Shown here one piece after another: positions 1 through 10,548 of a stretch of 64,000 bases of DNA. Made by a program: the position numbers and the translations under genes. Within the stretch, counting starts at the first letter, position 1; each line of letters begins with the position of its first letter. Source of the DNA: Notospermus geniculatus (taxonomy: Eukaryota; Nemertea; Pilidiophora; Heteronemertea; Lineidae). The notes beneath the pieces were generated by a model. It had not been told where the DNA came from, made no database searches, and was given only the letters and a program-made list of their open reading frames with translations. Location of the stretch: NCBI GenBank assembly GCA_002633025.1, contig NMRB01000312.1, positions 158,947 to 222,946 of the forward strand, given 5' to 3'.

Positions 1-20
1 GGGGGGGGGGGGGGGGGGGG
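1..20. other. Homopolymer G run at window edge
   Basis: The window opens with 20 G residues before ordinary sequence. Similar G or C runs border the N gap at 12.2 kb, so this may be a contig end or a sequencing limit rather than biology. Confidence 0.6.
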
Positions 21-1597
21 GATTGTCCGACACATTACCTCATCCTGCCGCAGATTTCCAGCACAGTCAAAGTGGTTTCTTTTAAGTAGTCAAAGTGATC
101 TCATGTACTTACGTTTGATATTTAAACTGACTACACTGATCTGGCTTGACAGTTTCCTTGTACGAGGTCCATATCGTGACATTTTGGTAAATCCAGATTG
201 AAGATGATTACTAGAATATTAACGGTCTTTGTCTACTGTCCATTGTGCAGCAACTACATCACTACATAGATGTACAACAGTCGCACTCTATTTATGAGTA
301 ATTTTAATTAGATTATCAGTTAATCAATGTACTTGAGAAATATCTCTGCAATTCAGATCACCAAATTTTGGGTTTATTCAATGATAACCCAGAAATATTT
401 TGCAGACAGTTTAGCGTTATTTGATTCAATAAATTTTGCAACACCTTCTTTTAAAATATGGTAAATATCAAGAAGTCAACTTATCATTTTGTGTGTCAAT
501 TTTTGTGCTTTCTCGTTCTTTGACCTTCTTAATATGAACTTATGATCTTGAAGCCCTCTTGCCAAATTGCAACGTACAGAGACAAGGTACATGTAGGTGA
601 TGGATGCAAGAAGTGTGAGGATAGCAGGGTCCCCGGAATTCTCCAAACCGTTTTCACACACTCATAACTGCTATCAGCCACACCATTGGAAAACACAATA
701 AAACCATGGCTTGATAAACCCACTCTAGTGAAAAGACTTACAACATCATATCACGGTACAAATGGAAAATATATCTGAGTGTCTCAGACAGTAAACAATC
801 TGTGACTGTTCTCAACATACGTTTCCCAAGCTAACTCTAGTGGAACATGCAATCTTATTGTTCCAGACATCTTTTCCATTTCTCATTTTGATATTATCTG
901 GACGATGATAGTCTATCAACTTGGAATTCATGGAACAACACCAAGTAATTTCCCCGAATGATTATTTTCAATTAGACCACCAGGTGTTGTCAATAATGAA
1001 CGAACGAGATTTGTGTGCTCCTCAAACAAACCAAGAGAAAATTCTGAATGAGACGTAATTCATTCTGCAATGAGAAAGTGTCAGTGGCATACCAAGGAGC
1101 TGTAATGCAATTGCATTCTGTATAATTGGTATCGAGTAGGCAGTAATTTTCAGTTTTCATTCCAGATTTAGCAGAAAATCATGATTTGAAGGCCCTGTCC
1201 TATAAACATACCACCAGAAGGTAATCCTTCATCCAGTGGCATTGATAGCAGGGCAGGAATCAGAGAAGGTTATGACAACCCCCCCCCCCCCCCACAGAAT
1301 TGTCAATTTCAGCACCTACAGCAATCCTTCAGAAGTGACAGTACTGACACCCACAATCAATTTCTGTGTTCTTTCCGTTTCTAGCCACAGCAAAACAAAA
1401 CGACGATTTGCTCGTCATGAAGAGCATCGTCAACAGCCTACTAACCTGCCCCAACATGGACAGTCAAACACCACTTCATGATATTCATATCTATACTAAC
1501 ATTTTGAAAGCACCAAAGTAAACTATCAGATGACACTTAGCCAACAAAGGTGACATGTCAAAGGGTCGACAGCAGTCTGTTGGAAATACAAAGTTAT
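21..1597. other. Non-coding stretch, no gene recognised
   Basis: AT-rich DNA. The short open frames in it have no recognisable domain and no convincing splice context. A C homopolymer lies near 1280-1293. Apart from the retroelement-tail-like segment at 478-525 I see nothing to annotate. If the exon proposed at 1819-1891 is real, this would be intron or later parts of that gene running out of the window. Confidence 0.5.
478..525 (+). repeat. Tail fragment related to the 41.1 kb Penelope-like insertion
   Basis: The segment contains GTGTGTCAATTTTTGTGC followed by TTTCTC, which closely matches 41099-41125 at the right edge of the insertion described at 40679-41133. Only this tail is present here, without the inverted arms, as expected of a truncated retroelement copy. 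The match is short, so the assignment is tentative. Confidence 0.4.
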
Positions 1598-1716
1598 CAT
1601 CCTGAGATAATCAATGGTTCTTCTTTTATTAAGGGATCGCTCCCTATGGTCACCGCACGGATCAGAGAGGTGACGTAAGGAGCAAGCGTTACAGAACCAC
1701 TGATTACCTCGGGATG
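1598..1716. mobile_element. Palindromic MITE, CATCCTGAG family, copy 1
   Basis: Starts CATCCTGAG and ends CTCGGGATG. The arms pair through a GGTTCT/AGAACC block and a GGTCACC/GGTGACG block near the loop. The same arrangement recurs at 8955-9055, and single arms occur at 16921-16994 and about 31534-31608. No target duplication could be defined. Confidence 0.7.
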
Positions 1717-1818
1717 GAAAGATACAGCAACGGAGCTCATAAAAAGTCAGAGCAACCAACATACCGGTACATCGAGAACCATGACCTGTAAAATATTTGA
1801 ACATGGCGAAAATCTTAC

Positions 1819-1891
1819 CTCTTTTTCCGAGGATCTTTTGGGCGATACTCGACTGTGACAGTCCACCCTCGTCAGATGTCGACCGCCACAT
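1819..1891 (-). CDS. Possible first coding exon of a leftward gene
   Basis: On the minus strand an ATG at 1891 opens 24 codons beginning MWRSTSDEGGL and ending near AQKILGKR. They run into a good donor (AGAG then GTAAGA), leaving phase 1. The next exon would lie to the left, inside or beyond the window, and I could not find it. The CATCCTGAG MITE would sit in the following intron. I do not recognise the protein. The support is only a codon-like stretch plus a donor, so this may be chance. Confidence 0.3.
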
Positions 1892-2749
1892 TTTGAGAGC
1901 TATTCTACATGTACCATTTAATTATCCAGTGAAATTTAATCAAAGACTCAATGTGATATTCTTGACACAAACCAGGCGAGAGGTGACGTGATTAAATTAA
2001 ATTTGCACCATTTTTTCTCCACGGAGAGTTATCACAGATATTCACAGGGTAGATTCCCCGGGATGAAAGAGACCTGCCACGCCATACAGTCCTGGCCGGG
2101 TTACAATAATCCAGATAGGCCTTTAGAACCACTGAAGGCTTGTCTCTGGTCGTCATGCATTAATCCATAGGGGTGACAGGTGTCCTCATTCTACGATATT
2201 GGTTCAAACGGTAAATCAAATATGACAAAAGTATGGCTCATTTCAGGTAAAGTATAGCCCAGCACGGCACTTTCCTTTCGAGTTCTGAATCAGTGATAAT
2301 CAGACGGTATCAACTGAACCAGAGAATATCACACAGCATATATCACCCCATGCACTGATCTTAATCACCCACCATATCGAATCCGATCGAAGCAATTCAA
2401 TTGACGGTGTAAATTATTTCCCCTGTATTGGAACGTCCCTATGGCTGAATCAAACATATAAATAAAATTATGCATTATGTTGTGATAATAAAGGGAGAAC
2501 AATAATAGACCGTTGCTTTTAAACATTGAATGAGTGTTTAGAAATACTGCAATTTGAAGTCAGGCCAGAGAATGTGCTAGTAAAGAGTGAAAAGCCACGG
2601 GTGGGCAAAGATTTCTAGTAAGAAGGCACACACAACTAAATTTCAATTATTATTTCGAATCAATACAATTTAACACTTTTCTTACAAAAGATAGCTTGGG
2701 CCATCTTCGGCCTGCTTGAACTCCACAATTACATAGAGATCAAATAGAC
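1892..2749. other. Non-coding stretch, nothing recognised
   Basis: No domain-bearing frame, no inverted repeat and no RNA gene is evident. If the exon at 1819-1891 is genuine, its promoter would be here, but I see no specific promoter motif. Confidence 0.4.
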
Positions 2750-2872
2750 TAGGGGCCGTATTCTAGAAGCTTCCTTAAATCTAAGGTCTACCTTTAGCTA
2801 TTGTTTGCAGGGTAGAATACAAAAGATAAAAGTGGCCCTTAGAGTTAAAGAGGCTTCTAGAATACGGGCCTA
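2750..2872. mobile_element. Short MITE with GGCCGTATTCTAGAAG termini
   Basis: Left end TAGGGGCCGTATTCTAGAAG is mirrored by right end CTTCTAGAATACGGGCCTA, about 123 bp in all. The high arm identity implies a non-autonomous DNA transposon. The flanking TA is compatible with a TA target, but the duplication is not certain. Confidence 0.75.
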
Positions 2873-3240
2873 GGTGCCGCCCTGCTGGCAATTAATTTAT
2901 CACTCGCACAACTCCAGACAAATCGATGCTCAACCCTTCATCAACCAACTGGCCCATAAAATGTGGTACTAGAGGCTACAATAAGATACTGCATTTAATG
3001 CTTTGTTTTAGAGTACAACAATGTGTTTCAAGGACAATACATCCCCAGACTTTCCATCGCCACATTTCATCCTCAGGGACACTTGGACCCAAGGACGCGT
3101 TATCTTTGGACAGAAGCTAATACCGGTACCTGAATACCAGTACCTGACATCCGATATGTGAAACTCCGATACGCGACAGGGATATGCATGCGATGGGGGA
3201 GTGCATCCTCTCCACCAGAGACGAAAAGAGAGGAGCATAA

Positions 3241-3410
3241 TATTACAAACTTGTCGAGGAGCTTGGTGCAGACGATGAGATGTTTCATCGCTACTTTTGA
3301 TCCACACGTGAGCAATTTGCCCAGCTTTTGTTCATTCTACAAGAGGATCTGACCATAGTTCCACGTGTCGCAAGAGGTCATTTGCCCAAGACAACGCTTG
3401 GCAATCTGCT
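3241..3410 (+). pseudogene. Decayed PIF/Harbinger transposase N-terminal fragment
   Basis: The frame beginning TAT TAC reads YYKLVEELGADDEMFHRYF, then an in-frame TGA, then STREQFAQLLFILQEDLT. This is the characteristic N-terminal region of Harbinger (HARBI1-type) nucleases, where a Leu-rich Val-x-Glu-Leu helix precedes the FxxxYFR-type motif. The Arg expected after YF is the codon lost to the stop. Just upstream, TKREEH is in another frame, implying a frameshift. No DDE catalytic region follows. It sits 500 bp from a MADF-BESS gene facing it. Harbinger elements commonly carry a second DNA-binding protein of the Myb/MADF type, so both may derive from one element. Confidence 0.65.
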
Positions 3411-3494
3411 TGAGGTAAGAACTCAAGATTCTGGTTTTCTTCACCAAAAATCTACTTTATTGCAGTTAAGGAAAGACACGGACAGACTGTGGAC

Positions 3495-3733
3495 TAAAGC
3501 ATGGTGCACACGAGTGACTAAAATGGGTGCGACTACTACGTCGCATGCGATAATTACCTTTGAGGTCGATCAGTGATGTCATCCACGACATCACTGATCT
3601 TGCAATGAAGCATTTGTCGCAAACGAGTCAACAAAAACTAAAAAGACTAAAAATATGTTCAGTCGCTGCTGTGGTCGCGAGGCCGGTCGCCTGGAAAGTT
3701 GCTCGAAAAATCGCAGGTGTGTACCATGCTTTA
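3495..3733. mobile_element. Inverted-ended element, TAAAGCATGG termini
   Basis: TAAAGCATGGTGCACAC at the left is mirrored by GTGTGTACCATGCTTTA at the right, with one mismatch, about 239 bp apart. The inside is CG-rich and contains a short perfect hairpin (GATCAGTGATGTC with its complement, about 3568-3600). It is probably a small MITE, possibly Harbinger-derived. No clean target duplication is seen. Confidence 0.55.
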
Positions 3734-3902
3734 ACTGAAGTCTGTGTGATACTGAATGCTTGGGGTGGGGCAGACACAGTCCCTAAAATGCCATGTTCAT
3801 TACCATGACTAACAAGTCTGACGTTGCTGGAGCAGTGTCAGTTGCATTTAGTATTCCTGAGCTCCAGCTTGGTGATGTCGATGCTGCTGAGCCTTAAACA
3901 TG

Positions 3903-5575
3903 CTATGAAGTCTTTGAGTCGAACGTGGAGGAAGAGGAATTCTCTGGAAGAGGTGTGATTGGAATCTGTGGCACATTCGGATTTTCGGCATTGAAAAATA
4001 TCTGAGACATTTGCAACTGAACGAATCCTTGCGTTTCCTTTGGTAGCTTCTTCATGCGCAACGCATAGTTCTGAAAGAGCAGTTCCTCAGCATCCTGTTC
4101 TGTGTTCATTAGCACTTGATGCTGATGGTCATGTCTCCTCTGGCTGTCATGAATTAAACCTGTCAGAGCGGTTTCAAGTGATGAACTTTCTCCGACTGCC
4201 GTTCGTTTGCTCCTCTTCCTTTGCTGTTTACCATTACATGGTTTGCTTGTGCTTGGAACTGAGGAAACAGATGGGCTTTCAGGTTGCAGATACAGACAGT
4301 CACTCATCGAACTTACAACAGTCCTAAAATAAGAAAACATTAATTTGTAACCACTTACATCACTGCCTACTTTGCAGATATTTGGAACTGGGAAATCGTA
4401 CAAAATGCTTTCCTTCAGTTATCACGTCGGCATGACAACAAACTGGTACCAGAAGTATGTGAAGCTATAGACCATTCTCAAATTTGCAGATCTGCGCACA
4501 TCCGCTAAAATCTCAACCAGAACCTCAATCTGAAACCAGGTGACGTGACGTAATCCATGATTCAGAAATGGTCAAGTCTGACGCAACGTATTCAACGTCA
4601 CTATTGTGGGGTTGTTTGCTTCACATCATTCATCTTCAGATTTGAGGCTGTGGTTGAGATTTCGGCGGACGTGTGCTGATCTTTGTCGTTGACGTCAGTT
4701 TGAAAACGGCCTGTATGGAAACACAGAGAAGACTCATACCAAAAACTTAAGACAAAAGGAAGATTATTACAGTACCAACTCACTCATTCTCAGCTACGTA
4801 TGGTTCGAGAAACGAGAGCATATCATAGAATTTCCACTTGGTTTTTTTCATCGGCACTTCAGTCCCGCTTTTTCTCTCGAGTCTTCTGTATCTCACATAT
4901 GAATCGCGCAGACTTCTCCACTTCAGTCGCCATCCTTTACCTGCAACAATTTGGAAGTGGCAAATCACTGTTATTTTATATAGTCGGAGGAAATAATAAC
5001 CTAATGACAAAACGAAGAACAGGTGCATTTATTTCATATTAAATACTCCCTTTTTCAAGCATTTACCAGGAAAACAGCCTGAATTTTGATCGACGTCCTT
5101 GACAGCCATATGCTGCACAATGGGGTTCCCCATTAGGTCACATGATGACTTATAGAGCAGAGGTGACACCTATTGAGGCTCATTGTTTGAAAGATGCGGT
5201 TCACCAAGCATGGCCAATCCTCCTTGAATCGTCATGAATAATAGGTGGCATCTCTGTACTATAAGTTCAAGCCCACACATATTCTCGTGTGGTCTGCTTC
5301 ACTGTGGATAATCCTATTATTAAACGAGCCAATGCCTGATTTCTTGCCAAGACATTTTTAAAGAAGCAAACTGTGACAGAAAATTGTTCACAAAATTTGA
5401 ACTTACCATCAAGTCCTTCAATGTTCATTGCTACTGCAATGCTGTCCCACACATTGTTGACCTTCTGCGCATCCCCGTGATCTTCATCTTTTGCATCATA
5501 TACAAATGGGTGGTCCCTGATTAGCCCGACAAATATTTCTATGATATCGTCGCTTAGAGACTTTCCTTTCGGCAT
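3903..5575 (-). CDS. MADF-BESS domain protein, 3 exons, 248 aa
   Basis: Coding exons are 5407-5575, 4784-4940 and 3903-4323, total 747 nt with continuous phase (1, then 2). The start MPKGKSLSDD is the first in-frame ATG before the domain. Exons 1-2 encode a MADF domain: an acidic N-terminal helix (DDIIEIFVGLIRDHPFVYD), the V-N-N-V-W-D-S-I-A segment, then W-RLKW-SLRDSYVR-RR and a WKFYDMLSFLEPY C-terminal helix. Exon 3 has a Ser-rich linker, a basic patch (KQQRKRSKR, likely NLS) and a BESS-like motif near the C terminus (LPKETQGFVQLQMSQIF). MADF domains bind DNA and BESS motifs mediate protein contacts, so a nuclear regulator or a Harbinger partner protein is likely. The gene looks intact. Intron 2 holds a MITE at 4468-4715. 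Confidence 0.8.
4468..4715. mobile_element. TA-flanked MITE, TAGACCATTCTCAAAT family, copy 1
   Basis: Lies in intron 2 of the MADF-BESS gene. The ends TAGACCATTCTCAAAT and the mirrored GTTTGAAAACGGCCTGTA enclose about 248 bp with long arms containing CAACCAGAACCT and its complement. A second copy at 14705-14953 shares the whole structure. TA at each edge suggests a Tc1/mariner-type target. Confidence 0.75.
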
Positions 5576-5875
5576 CTTGGCGAAAGAAAACAATGAGAGC
5601 AGAGAAATGGCACACTGTGGAGAAAAACCAAGGCAGCAGTTCCACAGAAAGCCCTGGCTGCTGTACAACGTGAACTCTACATCGCATCCGCTATTTATCT
5701 CGCCTGCTTCTATTCACTACATGGAGCGAATGCTTTATCGCATATCGCTGTGGCATATTGAATAACGGATAAGAGCTGCTATGGTGCACACAAAAGAGTG
5801 CAGTGTATTGGAAAATGTGCATGTCCGATAACGGAGGTCAGGTAAACACAGCTTTAACCCTTGAGCACTAAATTG

Positions 5876-6014
5876 GGTCCACCACTGTTGCAATTTTGGC
5901 TTGAGACGGGGTTGCGTTCCCTTGTGATTACCTTATAAGGACTTCCAATTGCCATATAAGGTAACCGCAAGGGAGCGCAACCCTGTCTCAAGCCAAAATC
6001 GCAACAGTGGATCA
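5876..6014. mobile_element. Palindromic MITE
   Basis: The arms CCACTGTTGCAATTTTGGCT and AGCCAAAATCGCAACAGTGG flank inner arms GAGCGCAACCCTG/CGGGGTTGCGTTC and a loop containing two ATAAGG motifs. It is nearly a perfect hairpin of about 140 bp. The superfamily is not assignable because no target duplication is clear. Confidence 0.7.
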
Positions 6015-6894
6015 CCCGCTTAAAGGCTGGCATCACCACAGTGAACGGCAATGAAGGCATGCAGTCACCTTTTTTTCAAGCTGATTTTGCATTGCGACAT
6101 GCTTTGCAACTGGGTTGCATTGCAATGGGCCCTCGATCGCCATAGTGGACTCGCTCCGTGATTCCTACCAATGGCGAAGATGTGGTCAATTTCAGTTGGC
6201 AATGGGTCAGCGATCGGTATCAGTTCTTTGCGAGATCATATTCAACCGCAGGTAGCAGGTTTCAAAGCAAGTCGCAATGCAGAAAATCAGCAGAGAATTC
6301 CAAGCTTTATAATTCCCAAAATTTCTTTCTGTGGTCCCACCTGTAGAGTATGGGTCAGAAAGTCGCCAAGTTCAAGGAGAAACCACGCAAACAGAGATCA
6401 TCATTTCTAAACATTTACAATGATGTCCAATGGCCCTAGATGGATATGTCCAAAATCAGTGGTGCATAACCTAGACAAACTAGTTTGTGAGGTATAAGGA
6501 CAGTTGCTTTTCACTTTACAAGCACTTTCAATCTCAAGAGCCTTTCATTTCTACAGAAAATCAACAATTGTGACCTATCCTGTTCAGGTTAAATTGGCGA
6601 TGGCTGAGAGTCAACGTATCACGAGCACAAACATTTTGGTGATTTTTCAAACAAGCTGGTGAAGCCATCTCCACGACTGACTCGCTTGTATGTAGGCTAC
6701 GCCTAACAAATGAGGGTATACCTTTCGAATTGTCACCCTTTTCTGGCACAACATTTTCATACAGCATGTGTTGAAACATTTATTGAGACGAATGTCATTT
6801 CATCCCAAAATCTTTTGGCGGGAGGACTTTTCATCCATGTCGTCTCCAAGGAGATTTCATCCACAAGGACTTTTGTACCAAAGGACATTATGTC

Positions 6895-7040
6895 CCAGGG
6901 GTAGCGAGCATAAAGGAGTTGTAACCCTACGTCAGGCCTAAGCCAGGCGTAGTGCTGGTCAAAGATAGGGCATCGACCAGCACTACGCCTGGCTTAGGCC
7001 TGACGTAGGGTTACGCCCCCTTTATGCTTGCTGCCCCTGG
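6895..7040. mobile_element. Near-perfect palindromic MITE inside a GGAC/GTCC microrepeat
   Basis: Arms 6895-6960 and 6975-7040 are almost exact complements (CCAGGGGTAGCGAGCATAAA against TTTATGCTTGCTGCCCCTGG, then CCAGGCGTAGTGCTGGTC and its complement). The flanks at about 6790-6895 and 7041-7070 are built of short GGAC-x-TTT-x-GTCC units, which look like a separate degenerate repeat that the hairpin interrupts. Confidence 0.75.
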
Positions 7041-8954
7041 AGATTTCGTCCCCAAGGACCTGTCCTGGGATGACAATTGCCTCAGAACCAAAACATACAA
7101 TGTATTTCCCTATGAGATCAAACTACAGAGGAAGATTTGCAAATAAATCATCTTTTGTAACATTTAGTGTCAGAAATTAGATGCAAACCAATCTCTGCCA
7201 TGTTCCTATATTTTGAGAACTTTTCTTCAGTCTTCAAATAGGCCAGATTTTCATAGGGATCTTTTGAATCAGGTCTTAGCATTTCAAAACGGTCTGGGCA
7301 GGCATATAGGTCAAACTGTTTGTTGGCTTTTAATACAGATATTTGAAATCATGATCAATTCCTTTAGAAAAGTCCATGACAGGGCCAGATTGATTAATGA
7401 ATGCCAGAAATACTGAGAGACATTTCTTGGTAAGTGGAGGACTTGCTCCATGACAACAGGAAATACCTATGGCTATGACATTGATGACAACTATGATGAT
7501 GACAACTCTGTAACCTTTTGATGCAGCAACAGTGAGTTAGCAACCAGAAATATAGCTTCCCGGCAGAACTGTCATCCCATCTTCCTGCAGCAGCAACTGC
7601 CACAAACTGCTCACTGGTGGATCCAGGGGGTGGCGCACCAGGGCCCCCCCCCCCTCTATTTTGCAAAATATTGATTTTGTATGCAGATTTTGATGATTTT
7701 GTCACAGATTCTCACCATCTGTCAATATTCCATATTTGGTAGATTAACCTGTCAGTCATAGACCCATTTGCATGTCCCTCATATTGTACCATTTTCTTCA
7801 GATACACTCAGTTAGTCTTTTAATAGCGTTCACCCTAAACATCGTGTTGTTCTGAATCCCTTCCTCACAGATTTCACTCAGAGATTGAGGTCTTATCTGT
7901 CTGGTTTCTTTGCTGAGAAGCTGATCAGCCGGTGTCACTTAGCCAAAGATAGCAGTTTAGCAGCTGATGTGACCCCAGGGCACTAAAAGAAGAACAACTG
8001 TAAAATACCTCCTAATTAAATATGCATCAGGACACTCCAGAGAGATCTGAAGAAGATGTACGGAGATATGGAAAACAGCCAGAACAGGAACATGCCTTTT
8101 TTTAAGTCTCCTTCATGTGCAATCATGATTTTAGACACCTAATTGAGGTCAACATATTCTTTCCTTTCACTTCAACCAACAAAACACGGCTTATAACCAC
8201 AGATATATTTCACCAGAAATAATGTTTACACCCACAATGCCTTTTATTCATCGAAATAAAGAAGCCGCACTGGAATATTTTCACAAGACAGACATGAGTG
8301 TGCCAACGAATTTTCACGATTTGATAAGGTATATCGCACATGAAGTTGGCATGATATTTTAAACCATCACGTAAAGCATGTACAGTGGTATGCCTAAAAT
8401 CTATTGAGACCCACGAGGGTCAGCATGACAAGGAATGAGAAACAGGTCTAACAGGCATAGTATCACGCAGATAGAATATCATATACAACTTCATGACTTG
8501 CTCACTAATTCAATATCTCTCTTCAATATCAGACTGTAGTCATTTCATGAGATGCTGACTTTCTCGGTGCTCGTGTTCAGCTCACGAGCAATAGAAGTGG
8601 CAGGATTCCAAGTCTGTTTTTGTATTCATTAGACACACCAATCAGGGGTTCCTGGCCTGAAATATGTGCCATGAACCAAGGACTACCTGGGTCAGACTTG
8701 TTATGATAGGCAATAAAATACCCCAAACAGAAGCTAATTCCTGGACATATTCAATAGCAAGGCTATATTTATTGCTAAACGCAAATGTCATACCTTTGCT
8801 TCTTCTCACTGACCAAGTATTTTATTGGCCATGATTGTCACTGATAATATCAAACGACCAGAATGTAAATCAACCGCTAAGGCACCTGAATGACGAAGAT
8901 CATAATCAACAGCCCCAGTTCACCAACACAGTACAGTGGAACTTCCCAAAGAAC
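7041..8954. other. Non-coding stretch, nothing recognised
   Basis: No plausible exon or RNA gene. A C homopolymer lies at about 7645-7654 beside GGATCCAGGGGGTGGC, which resembles the end of the CAGGGCC elements near 58 kb but lacks a partner end. An open frame spanning that run has no domain features. Confidence 0.4.
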
Positions 8955-9055
8955 CATCCTGAGAAAATCAGGGGTTCTTAGTGCTCGCTCCTTCATCACC
9001 GCACACGAAGGTGACGTAGGAGTGAGCGCTGAGAACCCCTGATGTTCTCAGGATG
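8955..9055. mobile_element. Palindromic MITE, CATCCTGAG family, copy 2
   Basis: CATCCTGAGAAAATCAGGGG is mirrored by CCCCTGATGTTCTCAGGATG. The loop region carries TCACCGCACACGAAGGTGAC, as in the 1598-1716 copy. It lies just after ACAGTGGAACTTCCC, which resembles a mariner-type terminus, so it may have landed in an older element. Confidence 0.7.
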
Positions 9056-9399
9056 CAAAGAACTTTCCTCCACGAGGAGACCTCTACTCTAAGCCGGACT
9101 CGAGACTTCAGCTGATCATTGCTCTTCATTTTGATATCTGTAATTGGGACACCTCTCCATCAGGGACATTTCTAATATTGAACCAAGAGCCAAATACGTC
9201 ATTTCGTTCCATAAACAACACTGGGTGAATTTAATACAGCAGGAGGAAACCAGAATGCCCGGAGAAAACCTGTGCTGTCAAAGGTTGCATTCGGAAAGCT
9301 TCCCCGAGGAAGCTCAGGGAGGCGCGAGAGCGTTTTGAAAGGTATTTGGCAAGTAGCCAAGGCTTCCTCGAGCCTGGCCGAAGTGAGCGACCGAGTCGC

Positions 9400-9722
9400 C
9401 CGAGTCCATCTTCGATAATCGAAGGCCGATCTGCTCTCCACTGCGTTACATCGCACATCACCCTTCGAGAAATACACCAGTCGGCGGCGTATCTTGGCAC
9501 CATGCCAACTTTACCGGTCGACCAATCATATGACACTTTATATCCGGTCTTCGGCTACAACTCTTTGTACCACGATTCAAATTTTACAACACCGATTCTG
9601 ATTGGCCTCTTCTTCTCGAGGCGGCAGATACGCCGTGGACCGGTCACTTTCTCAAAGGGTGATGCGCAGTGTAACGTAGTGGTGAGCAGATCGGCCTTCG
9701 ATCATCGAAGATGCCCGAGTCA
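9400..9722. mobile_element. Long-arm inverted-repeat element
   Basis: About 100-bp arms at roughly 9400-9505 and 9620-9722 are close complements. Shared blocks include ATCGAAGGCCGATCTGCT and its complement, and CATCACCC/GGGTGATG. The centre is AT-richer unique DNA. The open frames across both strands here come from the palindrome and are not genes. The true outer boundary may extend a little to each side. Confidence 0.7.
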
Positions 9723-9846
9723 GATGAAGAGCATGCAGGTCCAACTGAGGACTGACCCGGAACTTCAGCGGTGAAAGGCATTGATGTTTCCACTGTGCCA
9801 AGAAGTTCCACAATATTTTTCTATACTAAATCAGTGTTGGCTAATT

Positions 9847-9904
9847 TGTGATGCGCAGAGCACTGGATTATCAATCCATGTGAATGTTATTTCAAGTTTG
9901 ATCC
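9847..9904 (+). repeat. tRNA-like fragment, possible SINE head
   Basis: GATGCGCAGAGCACTGGAT followed by an anticodon-arm-like TGGATTATCAATCCA stem and a B-box-like AAGTTTGATCCC. No complete acceptor stem pairs, so it is not a functional tRNA. A decayed tRNA-derived SINE head is the likeliest reading. Confidence 0.35.
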
Positions 9905-10150
9905 CAAAGCAAGTACTGCATAATTCAACATGGACAACATAATGTTTTTGGCAATGAAAGCCAAGGTCAACAACAGACAAAAATAGTCATCAAGCAATGA
10001 AGGGGAGAGCAGAAAACTGGCCATCATTCAAGAGAAAGAAAGAAGTCTTGGGCCAGATCTACAGTCATCAGCAATGGCTTGAATATGATTGATGAGTTTT
10101 CTCCTGGTAGAGCTCACTGAACAGAACTCAAGCCCCAGGACTGTTTTGCT

Positions 10151-10548
10151 TTGGCACTGTTAACGGACACCTCTGCCAGAAGATTAACCCCTTAACTGGG
10201 TACGGCGTACTATTACGTCATTACGAAATCCGGGGAACCCCCGGAAACACCCGAGAATCTCCAGCTTGCGTAAGGCGTAATAGTATGCCCTGCAATGAAA
10301 TGCACTTCGCAGTGCGTAGGACGTTATATCAAGTCTGGAACCTTATGTGTCAAATACTCTTTTTTTCAAATTTTTTTAAGAAAGAAAAATTTTAACTAAA
10401 AGAAATTACAGTTAAGGGGTTAAGGACAGCAAAGTTTAGTCCCAGAATAATCATATTTATTCATTTTGATCTCTGTGTCAGGACACCCTTCAATTAAGGA
10501 CAGTAAATGCCAGTCCCAATAGGTGTCCTTAATTGCGAGGCTCCAGTA
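10151..10548. mobile_element. Mariner-type MITE, host of a nested element
   Basis: Left GGCACTGTTAACGGACACC and right GGTGTCCTTAATTGCGAGGC are imperfect complements of the AGTGGACCTCC-GTTAAGGACACC type seen in other copies here (25374, 41339, 53906). Removing the 10188-10419 insert rejoins AGATTAAGGACAGC into a continuous element. Confidence 0.6.
10188..10419. mobile_element. TTAA-target MITE (piggyBac-like) nested in 10151-10548
   Basis: The termini CCCCTTAACTG and CAGTTAAGGGG are perfect 11-bp inverted repeats. They are flanked by TTAA at 10184-10187 and TTAA at 10420-10423. A CCC start plus a TTAA duplication is the piggyBac signature. No transposase frame is present in 232 bp, so it is non-autonomous. 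Confidence 0.8.
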
